Below, one piece after another: positions 52,801-59,845 of a stretch of DNA of 64,000 nucleotides; the stretch's first letter is position 1; the number at the start of each line of letters is the position of its first letter. This DNA comes from Pseudomonas putida (lineage in GTDB: Bacteria; Pseudomonadota; Gammaproteobacteria; Pseudomonadales; Pseudomonadaceae). A program made the position numbers and the translations under genes. The notes under the pieces were generated by a model, which did no database searches, was not told the DNA's origin, and saw nothing but the letters and a program-made list of their open reading frames with translations. The DNA lies in the NCBI RefSeq assembly GCF_001636055.1, contig NZ_CP011789.1:4712001-4776000 (forward strand), in the 5' to 3' direction.

Positions 52801-54450
52801 ACCCTGACCCTGCCTGATGGCCGACGCCTCAACCATCTGTACTACGGCAGCGGCCACTTGCATCAGCTCAACCTCGACGGCCGTGTGATCTGCGATTTCG
52901 AGCGCGACGAGCTGCATGCCGAAGTCCTGCGCACACAAGGCCGAATCCAGACCCGGACCCGCTACGACAGCACCGGGCGCCTGCTGGAAAAAGCCCTGCA
53001 TGTACAGGGCGCAGGCCCCGGCAGCCTGGCCCTGCTGAGCAAGCAGTATCGTTATGACGACAGTGACAACCTGATCGGCGAGGACTTCATCCAGTGTCAG
53101 CGAGCCCGCGACGGCGAGCCGACCATGCACGCCCAGATCATCGGTCGCCTGTTCGGCACCGACGCCAGCGGCAACGTCCAGCGCGGCCAGGTTCGCTACG
53201 ACTATGGCCCGACCGAACGCATCCATGGCGCCAGCCGCACACTGCCTCATCGCAATGGCCAACAGGTCGAGCACTACGGCTACGACAAGGCCGGCAACCT
53301 GCTCGACGGTTACCCGATCAAAGGCTACATACGGCACAACCGCCTAAAGGTCTACCAGGACAAGCGCTACCGCTACGACCGCTTCGGCCGCCTCAGCGAA
53401 AAACGTACTGGCGCGCACCTGATCCAGCGCTTCGACTACGACGCCGAGCACCGCCTGGTACGCGTAAACCAGCAGCGCGGGCCGGTGCACGAGCGGGTGG
53501 TATTCGACTACGACCCGCTCGGCCGCAGGATCGCCAAGCGCCTGTACCGCAACGATCACCCTACCCCTGTCAGCCAGACCCTTTTCCTCTGGCAGGGTCT
53601 GCGCCTGTTGCAGGAAATCCAGGACGACAAACCCAGCCTGTACGTCTACGCCGACAGCGACAGCTACGAACCCCTCGCCCGCCTCGACGGCGCACCCGGC
53701 GCCGAACTGCTGCATTACTTCCACACCAACCTCGCCGGGCTGCCCGAGCAGCTCACCGATGAAAACGGCGCGACCATGTGGCAAGGTGAATTCGAGACCT
53801 GGGGCAAGTGTCGGGAAGAATGGCACCATGCCGGACAGAACCGTCAGCAGAACCTGAGGTTCCAGGGGCAGTACCTGGACCGGGAGACGGGGCTGCACTA
53901 CAACACGTTCAGGTTCTATGATCCGGAGGTGGGGCGGTTTACGCAGCAGGATCCGATTGGGTTGATCGGCGGGGTGAACCTATATCAATACGGGGCGAAT
54001 ACCGCATCGTGCATTGACCCACTGGGACTGAGCGGATTCGACCCATTCGAGCATGGTGAACTCACGGATTTCCCGAAAGATCTGCATTTTGGCCAGAACA
54101 GGGCTGCGCCCCAGTTCAGCTCCATTGGTGCCCAGGTCCCTGAAATTGCAGGTAGACCTGTTCTTGACGTAGCGGATGATCTAAGAACTAATAAACTGTC
54201 TCCCGACAAGCTGCTGATCGCCTATACGAAAGATCCCGTCAGCGGCAAGTATGTAACACTCAACAACCGTGGGCTCGCTGCGCTCGTAAGCGCAAACAAA
54301 TATCCAAAATATGCGATATTCGTTCCCTACCAGCATGCTCCTCCTCACCTCACAAAGGACTTCAAAAATAAACCGCCCTCGAAGTCGATTGATCTGACCC
54401 GCAACAAAGATGGGTCAGGACTCGTGACGCGCGTATCACCTTGTCCATGA
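49831..54450 (+). CDS. PAAR-containing Rhs polymorphic toxin (type VI secretion effector)
   Basis: A 1539-residue effector. Residues 1-20 hold a short prePAAR-type segment; 25-75 a hydrophobic transmembrane hairpin (AAATAAVGAALGAAVAATIG); a second hydrophobic stretch is near 150-170; PAAR-like strands follow (VFINGQPAVRVGDKTTCDGP near 210). An Rhs wall of many YD repeats (YDxxGxLxxxxDxxG) spans about 320-1390, ending with the core motif QQDPIGLIGGVNLYQYGANT and DPLGL at about 1396-1400, where Rhs shells autocleave. The last ~139 residues are the toxin tip, with lower GC than the core. It contains RPVLDVADDLRTNKLSPDKL and KYVTLNNRGLAALVSANKYP, a pattern resembling ParB/sulfiredoxin-fold toxins (low confidence). 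T6SS structural genes are not in this window. Confidence 0.93.
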   Translation: MAQDLHAARKDDLILHPPLMAELTSALTEAVVYAAATAAVGAALGAAVAATIGTGGAAAALVPVAAGLLVGAASSLPGGGDKSIGEHISDFSDWVGNSLFPPEPYGAILTGSANVHINGVPAARAAGISLGVEASPDTPEPPSILENVGAYAMLGASMMLPIIGMAQDIASIFNPPITTPADPGTQERGEDTITCSKHPAKNFLAQGSDKVFINGQPAVRVGDKTTCDGPVGMTFSPNVRIGGGTLTVRDIRDGKSALAKIIGIVAGMLLSRRGGKARSRPGKAPKPKSMIPKCKGHPVIVSSGAKLLDGPDDLDFALPGLLPIEWARRYDSNDTRGDGVFGLGWSLPYEVRMERVPHPEGGELWIYVDEEGTRIELGRLQPGSALVSSLDGLAFFHQDAGITVVEDIYSGQYQVLRTDPHDPSRSRLVQLGDRNLNRLDLLYDNDGRLQYLVDTFGRTVVELLYDSVHARRVGQVQRLFLREGNDFVVERRETLATYTYTPAGQLSEVHEPGGQVLRRFSYTPEGLMASHTLASGATFHYQWQRFAAVPRPTPNLPPLLEPQPDHEWRVIRHWSEDGEDYHFHYDLAQGHTEVTDSLGRKEHFEWGPLHEVLVYVDALGQRWQEEVVHGQLLASIDPQGAEWRYHYDALGRLIESHDPLGRCERTTYTEHWALPTHISDGAGRTYRNAYDTRGNLISTTDPLGRTTRYRHDRQGRVEQVIDAQGKTRQLEWNARGQLIRYSDCSNRTTLWRYDERGHLSEVFNGRNNRTRYRFDARGHLLESTRADGRVDRYQVNLSGQLTQHIDPGQQLTRWHYDERGRLSQRTDAMGLTLRFAWDAHDRLQRLQNENGEHYAFHWDALDRLAAQHNLDGGGHSYRYDAAGNVIEAKLHPARDAEPTFPGSPPEPEASIQSQYFEYDDAGRLLRKRTDDGVTDYEYDLADNLLAITFTNLQGEPKRLAFSHDALGQLLSETGEAGRLAYEHDELGNLQTLTLPDGRRLNHLYYGSGHLHQLNLDGRVICDFERDELHAEVLRTQGRIQTRTRYDSTGRLLEKALHVQGAGPGSLALLSKQYRYDDSDNLIGEDFIQCQRARDGEPTMHAQIIGRLFGTDASGNVQRGQVRYDYGPTERIHGASRTLPHRNGQQVEHYGYDKAGNLLDGYPIKGYIRHNRLKVYQDKRYRYDRFGRLSEKRTGAHLIQRFDYDAEHRLVRVNQQRGPVHERVVFDYDPLGRRIAKRLYRNDHPTPVSQTLFLWQGLRLLQEIQDDKPSLYVYADSDSYEPLARLDGAPGAELLHYFHTNLAGLPEQLTDENGATMWQGEFETWGKCREEWHHAGQNRQQNLRFQGQYLDRETGLHYNTFRFYDPEVGRFTQQDPIGLIGGVNLYQYGANTASCIDPLGLSGFDPFEHGELTDFPKDLHFGQNRAAPQFSSIGAQVPEIAGRPVLDVADDLRTNKLSPDKLLIAYTKDPVSGKYVTLNNRGLAALVSANKYPKYAIFVPYQHAPPHLTKDFKNKPPSKSIDLTRNKDGSGLVTRVSPCP

Positions 54451-54469
54451 ACAGCACGAGATCATCGGT

Positions 54470-54907
54470 ATGATAAAACTTCTCCCTCAGAAAGTTGACT
54501 TTCTAATCAACACCACTCAACTCAACGCAAGCTATGACGAAACAGGTACTGCATCGATTCAGGTTGAGGCTCAGCGACTCGGACACATCGAAAATAATAC
54601 CTACGCCATGGCGACACTTATTTTTGAACGCGTCGCTGAACTGCGCTGTATAACACTCAATTTTTTCGAGCATCAGTATCAAAACTACGAAATCCTGGGC
54701 AGTCAAGATGATGAAGTAAAAATTTGGCGTGAGACCGGGCTTCATCCTGACCCAAAATTCTATGAAGTCGTCGAATCAGCGCTGTTGGCAGAAAAGAATT
54801 CGCTCTATGACCCCGCCAACTTTCTTTCTTTGAAGCATTACATCGTCGCGGGGTACGACAGCTACGTCGAGATCATCGCCGGCAGCTATCAATACGCTCT
54901 TGAGTAA
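54470..54907 (+). CDS. Putative immunity protein for the Rhs toxin
   Basis: A 145-residue acidic soluble protein starting MIKLLPQKVDFLINTTQLNA, no signal peptide. It directly follows the Rhs toxin tip (20 nt) and shares its reduced GC content, which is the standard place for the cognate immunity gene. I do not recognise the family. The ribosome site is weak (GAG 9-12 nt before ATG). Confidence 0.65.
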   Translation: MIKLLPQKVDFLINTTQLNASYDETGTASIQVEAQRLGHIENNTYAMATLIFERVAELRCITLNFFEHQYQNYEILGSQDDEVKIWRETGLHPDPKFYEVVESALLAEKNSLYDPANFLSLKHYIVAGYDSYVEIIAGSYQYALE

Positions 54908-54913
54908 TTTTCC

Positions 54914-55183
54914 ATGCAAAAAGACATCGCAGCGGGAGCTGATTTGACAGAGATAAGTGCATGGCGTATGCACGAATCTCTGATTTCGCAGTATAAAGAC
55001 ATGAGTGCTCTAGCAAAAATCTCAGACACCGATACTGAGATGATTGCCAAACTCAGTGCGAGCCACCTGATAAGACAGGCCGAGCCCAATAGCTTATCAC
55101 TTTCAAACCTCACGCCCGCACATTTGAACCTGAGCAGGCACCTGCAGGAATATTTAATCTCTTGGGCATACGAAGAAGAATAA
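54914..55183 (+). CDS. Small unknown protein in the Rhs tail region
   Basis: An 89-residue soluble helical protein starting MQKDIAAGADLTEISAWRMH and ending LQEYLISWAYEEE; acidic, no membrane segment. It follows the putative immunity gene by 6 nt on the same strand and is probably cotranscribed. Function unknown; could be an accessory immunity or a remnant. Confidence 0.5.
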   Translation: MQKDIAAGADLTEISAWRMHESLISQYKDMSALAKISDTDTEMIAKLSASHLIRQAEPNSLSLSNLTPAHLNLSRHLQEYLISWAYEEE

Positions 55184-55551
55184 CTTGACGAATGGGCCGT
55201 GAACACCTTTGAGCGCGAGCACCCTTAGAAATACGACATGCTAAAAATAATAAAAATACAAAATTCTTGAGCCACCAAAAAAGACAACAAATGCTTGAAA
55301 CTAATCAAGAACGCCCGCGCATAAAAAATGAATCACATCCTGAGTAACAAACTTCTGACACTCAGAGTACAAAAATATGCTTCATACCTTCTTGGGGACT
55401 GATCCCGATTTCATCATATCGCTGCGCGACGATGAGCACGCCATCGAAATGCACATCGTCAGGTCGGCTCTGCCATCAAAAGGTATTTGAATCGTGGCGA
55501 TGGTTCGCACTCTGCTCTGTCCACTCATCGATGCGAAGAAAGGCCGGCAGC
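55184..55551. other. Low-GC gap with possible gene remnants
   Basis: About 370 bp without a convincing gene. It is AT-rich, unlike the rest of the window. A 37-codon ORF (55377-55490, MLHTFLGTDPDFIISLRDDE at its start) and a short open stretch reading LDEWAVNTFEREHP before a stop (about 55192-55230) look like pieces of former protein-coding sequence, in keeping with past shuffling of toxin/immunity modules. Confidence 0.45.
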
Positions 55552-56049
55552 ATGAGCTACTATAACGCGGGCAACATGGCGTTGTTTTCAGTCTGTTGCT
55601 CGACTTGCGCGCCAAACTTCAAGTCGGGGTGGATGGCCGTGAACCTATCTTTAGACAATCATCTCATTGGTGCAACTGAAGAGATCACGCAGATCGATAC
55701 CTTTCTGAACATGATCAATGTCAAATTCGATAATTATGATCTCGATTACGCTGACTCCCTAAGAAATCTGGACAAATCAGCTGTGATTTCCCAGATCGAG
55801 CAAGGGTACGAGCACGCTCAAAACTGGATTGATTCTAGCAAAATTGGTGCTCTGTTCTTGTCGCTGAACCTGACGCCCTGCCTTGATGGCGTTGTCGTGA
55901 TTCTGCTCATGCTTGAGACAACGGACCGGGTCATTTGGAGAGCTCATGACGATGACGTGGTGCGAGAAATTTTCCTGCCTCCTGGATACGTAAAAAACAC
56001 ACTGAACGATGTGATAAATTTTTTCAGCCCGCCCAAAAACCATGATTGA
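55552..56049 (+). CDS. Unknown soluble protein, possible orphan immunity protein
   Basis: A 165-residue acidic protein starting MSYYNAGNMALFSVCCSTCA, with two cysteine clusters near the N-terminus and a mainly helical middle (EEITQIDTFLNMINVKFDNY). The frame is open farther upstream to 55432, but the added residues (Cys/Ser/Arg-rich) do not look like protein; AAAGG lies 8 nt before the chosen ATG. It overlaps the next gene by 8 nt. No family recognised; the context of a Rhs locus suggests immunity. Confidence 0.5.
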   Translation: MSYYNAGNMALFSVCCSTCAPNFKSGWMAVNLSLDNHLIGATEEITQIDTFLNMINVKFDNYDLDYADSLRNLDKSAVISQIEQGYEHAQNWIDSSKIGALFLSLNLTPCLDGVVVILLMLETTDRVIWRAHDDDVVREIFLPPGYVKNTLNDVINFFSPPKNHD

Positions 56050-56353
56050 TTCTTTCGAAACCACATTGCTCGAGGTGCTCGGGCTCGTCGCAGATTTCGA
56101 TCCAGAGTATGCACAATGGAGTTGCAAGCTCGGCACAGGCCCCCTCCGATTGGAGTTGGTCTACTCACTGGACGGTACTGTTTCGACATCGCTGTATCTT
56201 GACGATAGGCTTCTGGCGTTCAATTACGCCAGCGGGCTGCATTGCCTTTCGATTGACGAGGACGAGATCTCATGCGACATCATGTCCGGATCACTTAGGC
56301 GAACACTCACCATCAATATCAATTCGCTAAGCGTGAGGTGGCAGGACTTATGA
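56042..56353 (+). CDS. Unknown small protein, possible orphan immunity protein
   Basis: A 103-residue acidic, beta-rich protein starting MIDSFETTLLEVLGLVADFD and ending LTININSLSVRWQDL. No signal or membrane segment. Overlap with the preceding gene implies an operon. No family recognised. Last gene of the accessory stretch before the REP pair and nitrite reductase genes. Confidence 0.55.
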   Translation: MIDSFETTLLEVLGLVADFDPEYAQWSCKLGTGPLRLELVYSLDGTVSTSLYLDDRLLAFNYASGLHCLSIDEDEISCDIMSGSLRRTLTININSLSVRWQDL

Positions 56354-56490
56354 TTCAGGACAGCCGTTGAAACCAACGCTCCCGCGAGTGCCCCTCAAGC
56401 CAAATGTGCGCGCAGCGGTAGTTGAAAGCCGTGGAGCCACGTTTATCCGAGGACCTGCAAAAGTGAGCCAGACCCGAAGTTTACGCGGTA

Positions 56491-56580
56491 CCTGTGGGAG
56501 CGGGTTTACCCGCGAAGCAAACACCGCGGTAGATGGCACCGGCTTCGCCGGTGTTCGCGGGCAAGCCCGCTCCCACAGGT
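56491..56580. repeat. Pair of inverted REP elements between the Rhs region and nirD
   Basis: CCTGTGGGAGCGGGTTTACC with CGCGAAGC, then GTTCGCGGGCAAGCCCGCTC with CCACAGGT in the opposite orientation; the interior ACCGGCTTCGCCGGT is an extra hairpin. The stretch 56354-56610 otherwise holds nothing recognisable. Confidence 0.9.
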
Positions 56581-56610
56581 ACTGCACAGGCCGGGCAGGA
56601 GCCATACCTG

Positions 56611-56973
56611 CTAGAAACAGCGAATCTCGATCTGCCCCCCTTCCATCCGCACCGGCCACACCCGTAACCGCTGCGCCGCGTCCTCCAGGCAACGCCCATC
56701 ACGCAAGCTGAAATGCTGCTTGTACAACGGCGCCGCCACCACCAGCTCGCCTTGCAGGCTGCCGATCAATCCCCGCCCGATAACATTGGCCCCGGAACGC
56801 GGGTCGCGGTTGTCCACGGCATACAGTGTCTGCTCCTGCCCGGGCAGGTAGAACAGCGCGACCTGCTCGCCGTCGAGCCAGACCACCACCCCCGAATCGG
56901 CAATCAGATCATCGACCCGGCACACCGACTGCCAGATATCCTGTGGTGCAACGACAGCATTGGACAGGTTCAT
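56611..56973 (-). CDS. nirD: Nitrite reductase (NADH) small subunit NirD
   Basis: A 120-residue Rieske-like subunit of assimilatory NADH-nitrite reductase. The NirD fold is recognisable from WQSVCRVDDLIADSGVVVWL, VALFYLPG, YAVDNRDPRSGANVIGRGLI and PLYKQHFSLRDGRCLEDAAQ; the usual Rieske ligands are absent, as in other NirD proteins. It starts within the nirB stop (TGATG overlap), so the two are coupled. GGAG precedes the ATG. Confidence 0.96.
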   Translation of the reverse strand: MNLSNAVVAPQDIWQSVCRVDDLIADSGVVVWLDGEQVALFYLPGQEQTLYAVDNRDPRSGANVIGRGLIGSLQGELVVAAPLYKQHFSLRDGRCLEDAAQRLRVWPVRMEGGQIEIRCF

Positions 56974-59525
56974 CAAACGAGCTCCTCGACAGTAGGGATC
57001 AACTCCAGCGGCGTAGCCGGTCGACGCTGTTCGCGCTCACGCACGAAATGCACATCCGGGTCAGGCCGCTGGTCGTTGACGAAGGTGCGGAAGCGCTTGA
57101 GCTTCTCCGGGTGTTTCAAGGCGTTGGCCCATTCGCATTCGTAGCGGTCGACCACATGCTGCATCTGCGCTTCCAGCTCTTCGGCAAGGCCCAGGCTATC
57201 GTCAAGGATCACCGCCTTGAGATAGTCCAGCCCGCCGTCCAGCCCTTCGCGCCACACCGAGGTGCGCTGCAGTTTGTCGGCGGTGCGGATGTAGAACATC
57301 AGCACGCGGTCGATCAGGCGGATCAGGGTGTCGTCGTCCAGATCGGTCGCGAACAGTTCGGCATGGCGCGGGCGCATGCCACCGTTGCCACAAACGTACA
57401 GGTTCCAACCCTTGTCGGTGGCGATCACACCGATATCCTTGCTCTGCGCCTCGGCGCATTCACGGGTGCAGCCGGACACCGCGAATTTGAGCTTGTGCGG
57501 CGAGCGCAGGCCCTTGTAGCGGTCCTCGATGCGCAGGGCCATGGCGACGCTGTCCTGCACGCCGTAGCGGCACCAGGTGCTGCCCACGCACGACTTCACC
57601 GTGCGGGTCGACTTGCCGTAGGCATGGCCGGTCTCGAAGCCCGCCTCGATCAGCTCGCCCCAGATCAGCGGCAATTCGTGCAACTGCGCGCCGAACAGGT
57701 CTATGCGCTGGCCGCCGGTGATCTTGGTATAGAGATCGTATTTCTTTGCCACCTGGCCGATCACGATCAGCTTGTCGGGGGTGATTTCACCACCCGGGAT
57801 GCGCGGCACCACCGAGTAGGTGCCGTTCTTCTGCATATTGGCCATGAACGTGTCGTTGGTGTCCTGCAGCGGTACCAGCGAAGGGTCCATGATCGGCTGG
57901 TTCCAGCACGAGGCGAGGATCGAGCCCACGGTCGGCTTGCAGATGTCGCAACCGACATGCCCCTTGCCGTGGCGCTCAAGCAGCTCGTTGAAGGTACGAA
58001 TTCCCTCGACCCGCACCAGCGCATACAGCTCCTGGCGGGTGTAGGCAAAGTGCTCGCACAGGCTCTTGTCGACGGTCACACCGCGCGCGGTCAGTTCGTG
58101 CTCGAACACCTGCTTGAGCAGCCCCGCACAACCACCACAGCCGCTGGCCGCCTTGGTGCAGCCCTTGACCGCCGCCAGGTCCGCGCAGCCACTGTCGATG
58201 GCCGCGCAGATCGCGCCCTTGCTGACGTTGTGGCAGGAGCAGATGGTCGCGCTGTCGGGCAGGGCATCGGCGCCCAGAGTCGGCGCGCCGCCACTCTGCG
58301 GCAGGATCAGCGCCGCCGGATCCTGCGGCAGGGCGATGCCGTTCTGTACGTACTGCAGCAGGGTGTCGTAATAGCTGTTGTCGCCGACCAGTACCGCGCC
58401 GATCACCCGCTTGCCGCTGGCGTCGACCACCAGGCGGCGGTAGCTGGCGTTGGCCTCGTCGATATAGCGGTAGCTGCGCGCGCCTGGGGTGGCGCCGTGG
58501 GCGTCGCCGATGGAGCCGACATCGACCCCCAGCAGCTTGAGCTTGGTCGACATGTCGGCACCGGTGAACTCGGCACTGGCCTCGCCAACCAGCAGCGCAG
58601 CAAGGTTGCGCGCCATGCTGTAGCCCGGGGCAACCAGGCCGAACACGCTGCCGTTCCACGACGCGCACTCGCCGATGGCGAAGATCCGTGGATCGCTGGA
58701 ACGGCAGTTGCCGTCGATGACCACACCGCCGCGCGGCGCGATCTCCAGCTCGCAGGCACGCCCCAGGGCGTCACGCGGACGAATACCGGCAGAGAACACG
58801 ATCAGGTCGGTTTCCAGGTACTCGCCACCATCGAACTTCATGCGGTGGCGATACTCTTCGCCCGGATCGATCGACTGGGTGGCGCGAGACAGATGCACAC
58901 CGACCCCCAACGCTTCGATCTGCGCACGCAAGGCCGCGCCCCCTTCATGATCAAGCTGCACCGGCATCAGCCGTGGCGCGAACTCCACGACATGAGCCTC
59001 CAACCCCAGCGACTTGAGCGCATTGGCCGCCTCAAGGCCCAGCAACCCGCCACCGACCACCACGCCACGCCGCGCCCCGGCAGCCGAGGCGCGGATGTCG
59101 TCAAGATCGTCGAGGGTGCGGTAGACCAGGCAGGCGGTACCGGTGGAGCCTTCGATCGGCGGTACGAACGGGTAGGAGCCGGTGGCGAGGATCAGTCGGT
59201 CGTAACCGTAGCGGCCTTGGGCAGTGACCACTTCGCCCAGCGTGCGGTCGATCTCCAGTACCGCTTCGTGCAAGTGCAGGTGCACGCCGTGCTGACCGTA
59301 GAATTCGGGCTCGCACATCGCCAGTGCCTCAGCGCTGCTGCCGGCGAAGTATTCCGACAGGTGCACACGGTCGTAGGCGCGCTGGCGCTCCTCGCCGAAC
59401 ACGCGCAGCTCGAAGCGCGCCAGGGCGCCGCGCTCGATCAGTTGCTCGACCAGGTGATGACCGACCATGCCGTTGCCGACAATGACCAGTCGCTCTCGTT
59501 GTCCGCCGTTCGCTGTTGCCTTCAT
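56973..59525 (-). CDS. nirB: Nitrite reductase (NADH) large subunit NirB
   Basis: Reduces nitrite to ammonium with NADH in the cytosol. The 850-residue protein has FAD- and NAD-binding domains (VIVGNGMVGHHLVEQL near residue 12; GVVVGGGLLGLEAANAL near 150), a BFD-type [2Fe-2S] domain (CSCHNVSKG, then CTKAASGCGGCAG near 415-460) and a C-terminal sirohaem/[4Fe-4S] nitrite reductase part (KSCVGSTWCRYG near 640, SGCTRECAEAQ near 680 carrying cluster cysteines). GAGGATC precedes the ATG at 59525; a longer in-frame start at 59621 would put the leader terminator inside the coding region, so it is rejected. The leader contains a sigma-54 promoter, an ANTAR-type hairpin and a terminator. Confidence 0.97.
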   Translation of the reverse strand: MKATANGGQRERLVIVGNGMVGHHLVEQLIERGALARFELRVFGEERQRAYDRVHLSEYFAGSSAEALAMCEPEFYGQHGVHLHLHEAVLEIDRTLGEVVTAQGRYGYDRLILATGSYPFVPPIEGSTGTACLVYRTLDDLDDIRASAAGARRGVVVGGGLLGLEAANALKSLGLEAHVVEFAPRLMPVQLDHEGGAALRAQIEALGVGVHLSRATQSIDPGEEYRHRMKFDGGEYLETDLIVFSAGIRPRDALGRACELEIAPRGGVVIDGNCRSSDPRIFAIGECASWNGSVFGLVAPGYSMARNLAALLVGEASAEFTGADMSTKLKLLGVDVGSIGDAHGATPGARSYRYIDEANASYRRLVVDASGKRVIGAVLVGDNSYYDTLLQYVQNGIALPQDPAALILPQSGGAPTLGADALPDSATICSCHNVSKGAICAAIDSGCADLAAVKGCTKAASGCGGCAGLLKQVFEHELTARGVTVDKSLCEHFAYTRQELYALVRVEGIRTFNELLERHGKGHVGCDICKPTVGSILASCWNQPIMDPSLVPLQDTNDTFMANMQKNGTYSVVPRIPGGEITPDKLIVIGQVAKKYDLYTKITGGQRIDLFGAQLHELPLIWGELIEAGFETGHAYGKSTRTVKSCVGSTWCRYGVQDSVAMALRIEDRYKGLRSPHKLKFAVSGCTRECAEAQSKDIGVIATDKGWNLYVCGNGGMRPRHAELFATDLDDDTLIRLIDRVLMFYIRTADKLQRTSVWREGLDGGLDYLKAVILDDSLGLAEELEAQMQHVVDRYECEWANALKHPEKLKRFRTFVNDQRPDPDVHFVREREQRRPATPLELIPTVEELV

Positions 59526-59571
59526 AGCCGATCCTCGATCACGGTGTGCGGGGCTTGCCCGACGCAAAGAC

Positions 59572-59606
59572 AAAAAAAGGCGCCTGGAGCCGAAGCTCCA
59601 GGCGCC
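59572..59606 (-). terminator. Leader terminator (attenuator) of nirB
   Basis: A perfect 12-bp stem GGCGCCTGGAGC / GCTCCAGGCGCC with a TTCG tetraloop, followed on the minus strand by seven U. It ends 47 nt before the nirB start codon, so nirB transcription requires read-through or antitermination. Confidence 0.92.
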
Positions 59607-59630
59607 TTTGCCTGTACTCATCAGTGTGAG

Positions 59631-59661
59631 GCCCCTGTTGATCGCCGTTGATCAGTGGGGC
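59631..59661 (-). promoter_or_regulatory. ANTAR-type hexaloop hairpin in the nirB leader
   Basis: On the minus strand the RNA GCCCCACUGAUCAACGGCGA and following UCAACAGGGGC folds with outer stem GCCCC/GGGGC and inner stem UGAUC/GAUCA around the six-base loop AACGGC. A at loop position 1 and G at position 4 are the features recognised by ANTAR-domain antiterminators such as NasT/NasR. It precedes the leader terminator by about 25 nt. Confidence 0.75.
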
Positions 59662-59680
59662 TGTGTTGTAAATCGTTAAA

Positions 59681-59699
59681 AGCAGGGAGCGTGCCAAGG
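59681..59699 (-). promoter_or_regulatory. Sigma-54 promoter of nirBD
   Basis: The minus strand reads CTTGGCACGCTCCCTGCT: -24 element TTGGCACG, 4-bp spacer CTCC and -12 element CTGCT, against consensus YTGGCACG-N4-TTGCW. Transcription would start near 59670, a few bases before the hexaloop hairpin. Confidence 0.8.
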
Positions 59700-59709
59700 T
59701 GCAATCGGT

Positions 59710-59795
59710 GCTGGCGCTATCGCGGGACAAGCCCGCGCCAACAGGGGATGCAGCGTTGCGCGACCTGCAGGAGCGGGCCTGCCGCGCGAGAGCGC
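59710..59795. repeat. Degenerate REP pair between nasA and nirB
   Basis: CTGGCGCTATCGCGGGACAA with GCCCGCGCCAACAGGGG, then CCTGCAGGAGCGGGCCTGCC with GCGCGAGAGC in opposite orientation. These are diverged members of the repeat family and may terminate nasA transcription. Confidence 0.65.
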
Positions 59796-59845
59796 CGCAC
59801 GCTGCACCGCCTCAAGCCGGTGCACCGCTCCCCATCCCGGTGCAC

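Noticed and set aside
51622..53337. 571-codon minus-strand ORF in the Rhs gene
   Set aside because: Antisense to YD repeats; its apparent periodicity only mirrors them.
51300..53960. Repeated units in the Rhs gene considered as a CRISPR or tandem repeat array
   Set aside because: Repeats are degenerate, coding (YDxxG) and irregular in length; no constant DNA repeat with unique spacers.
55432..55551. N-terminal extension of the 165-residue gene
   Set aside because: Adds a Cys/Ser/Arg-rich stretch unlike protein; AAAGG supports the start at 55552.
56826..59651. 941-codon plus-strand ORF antisense to nirB
   Set aside because: NirB domains on the minus strand are complete; the antisense translation has no recognisable domain.
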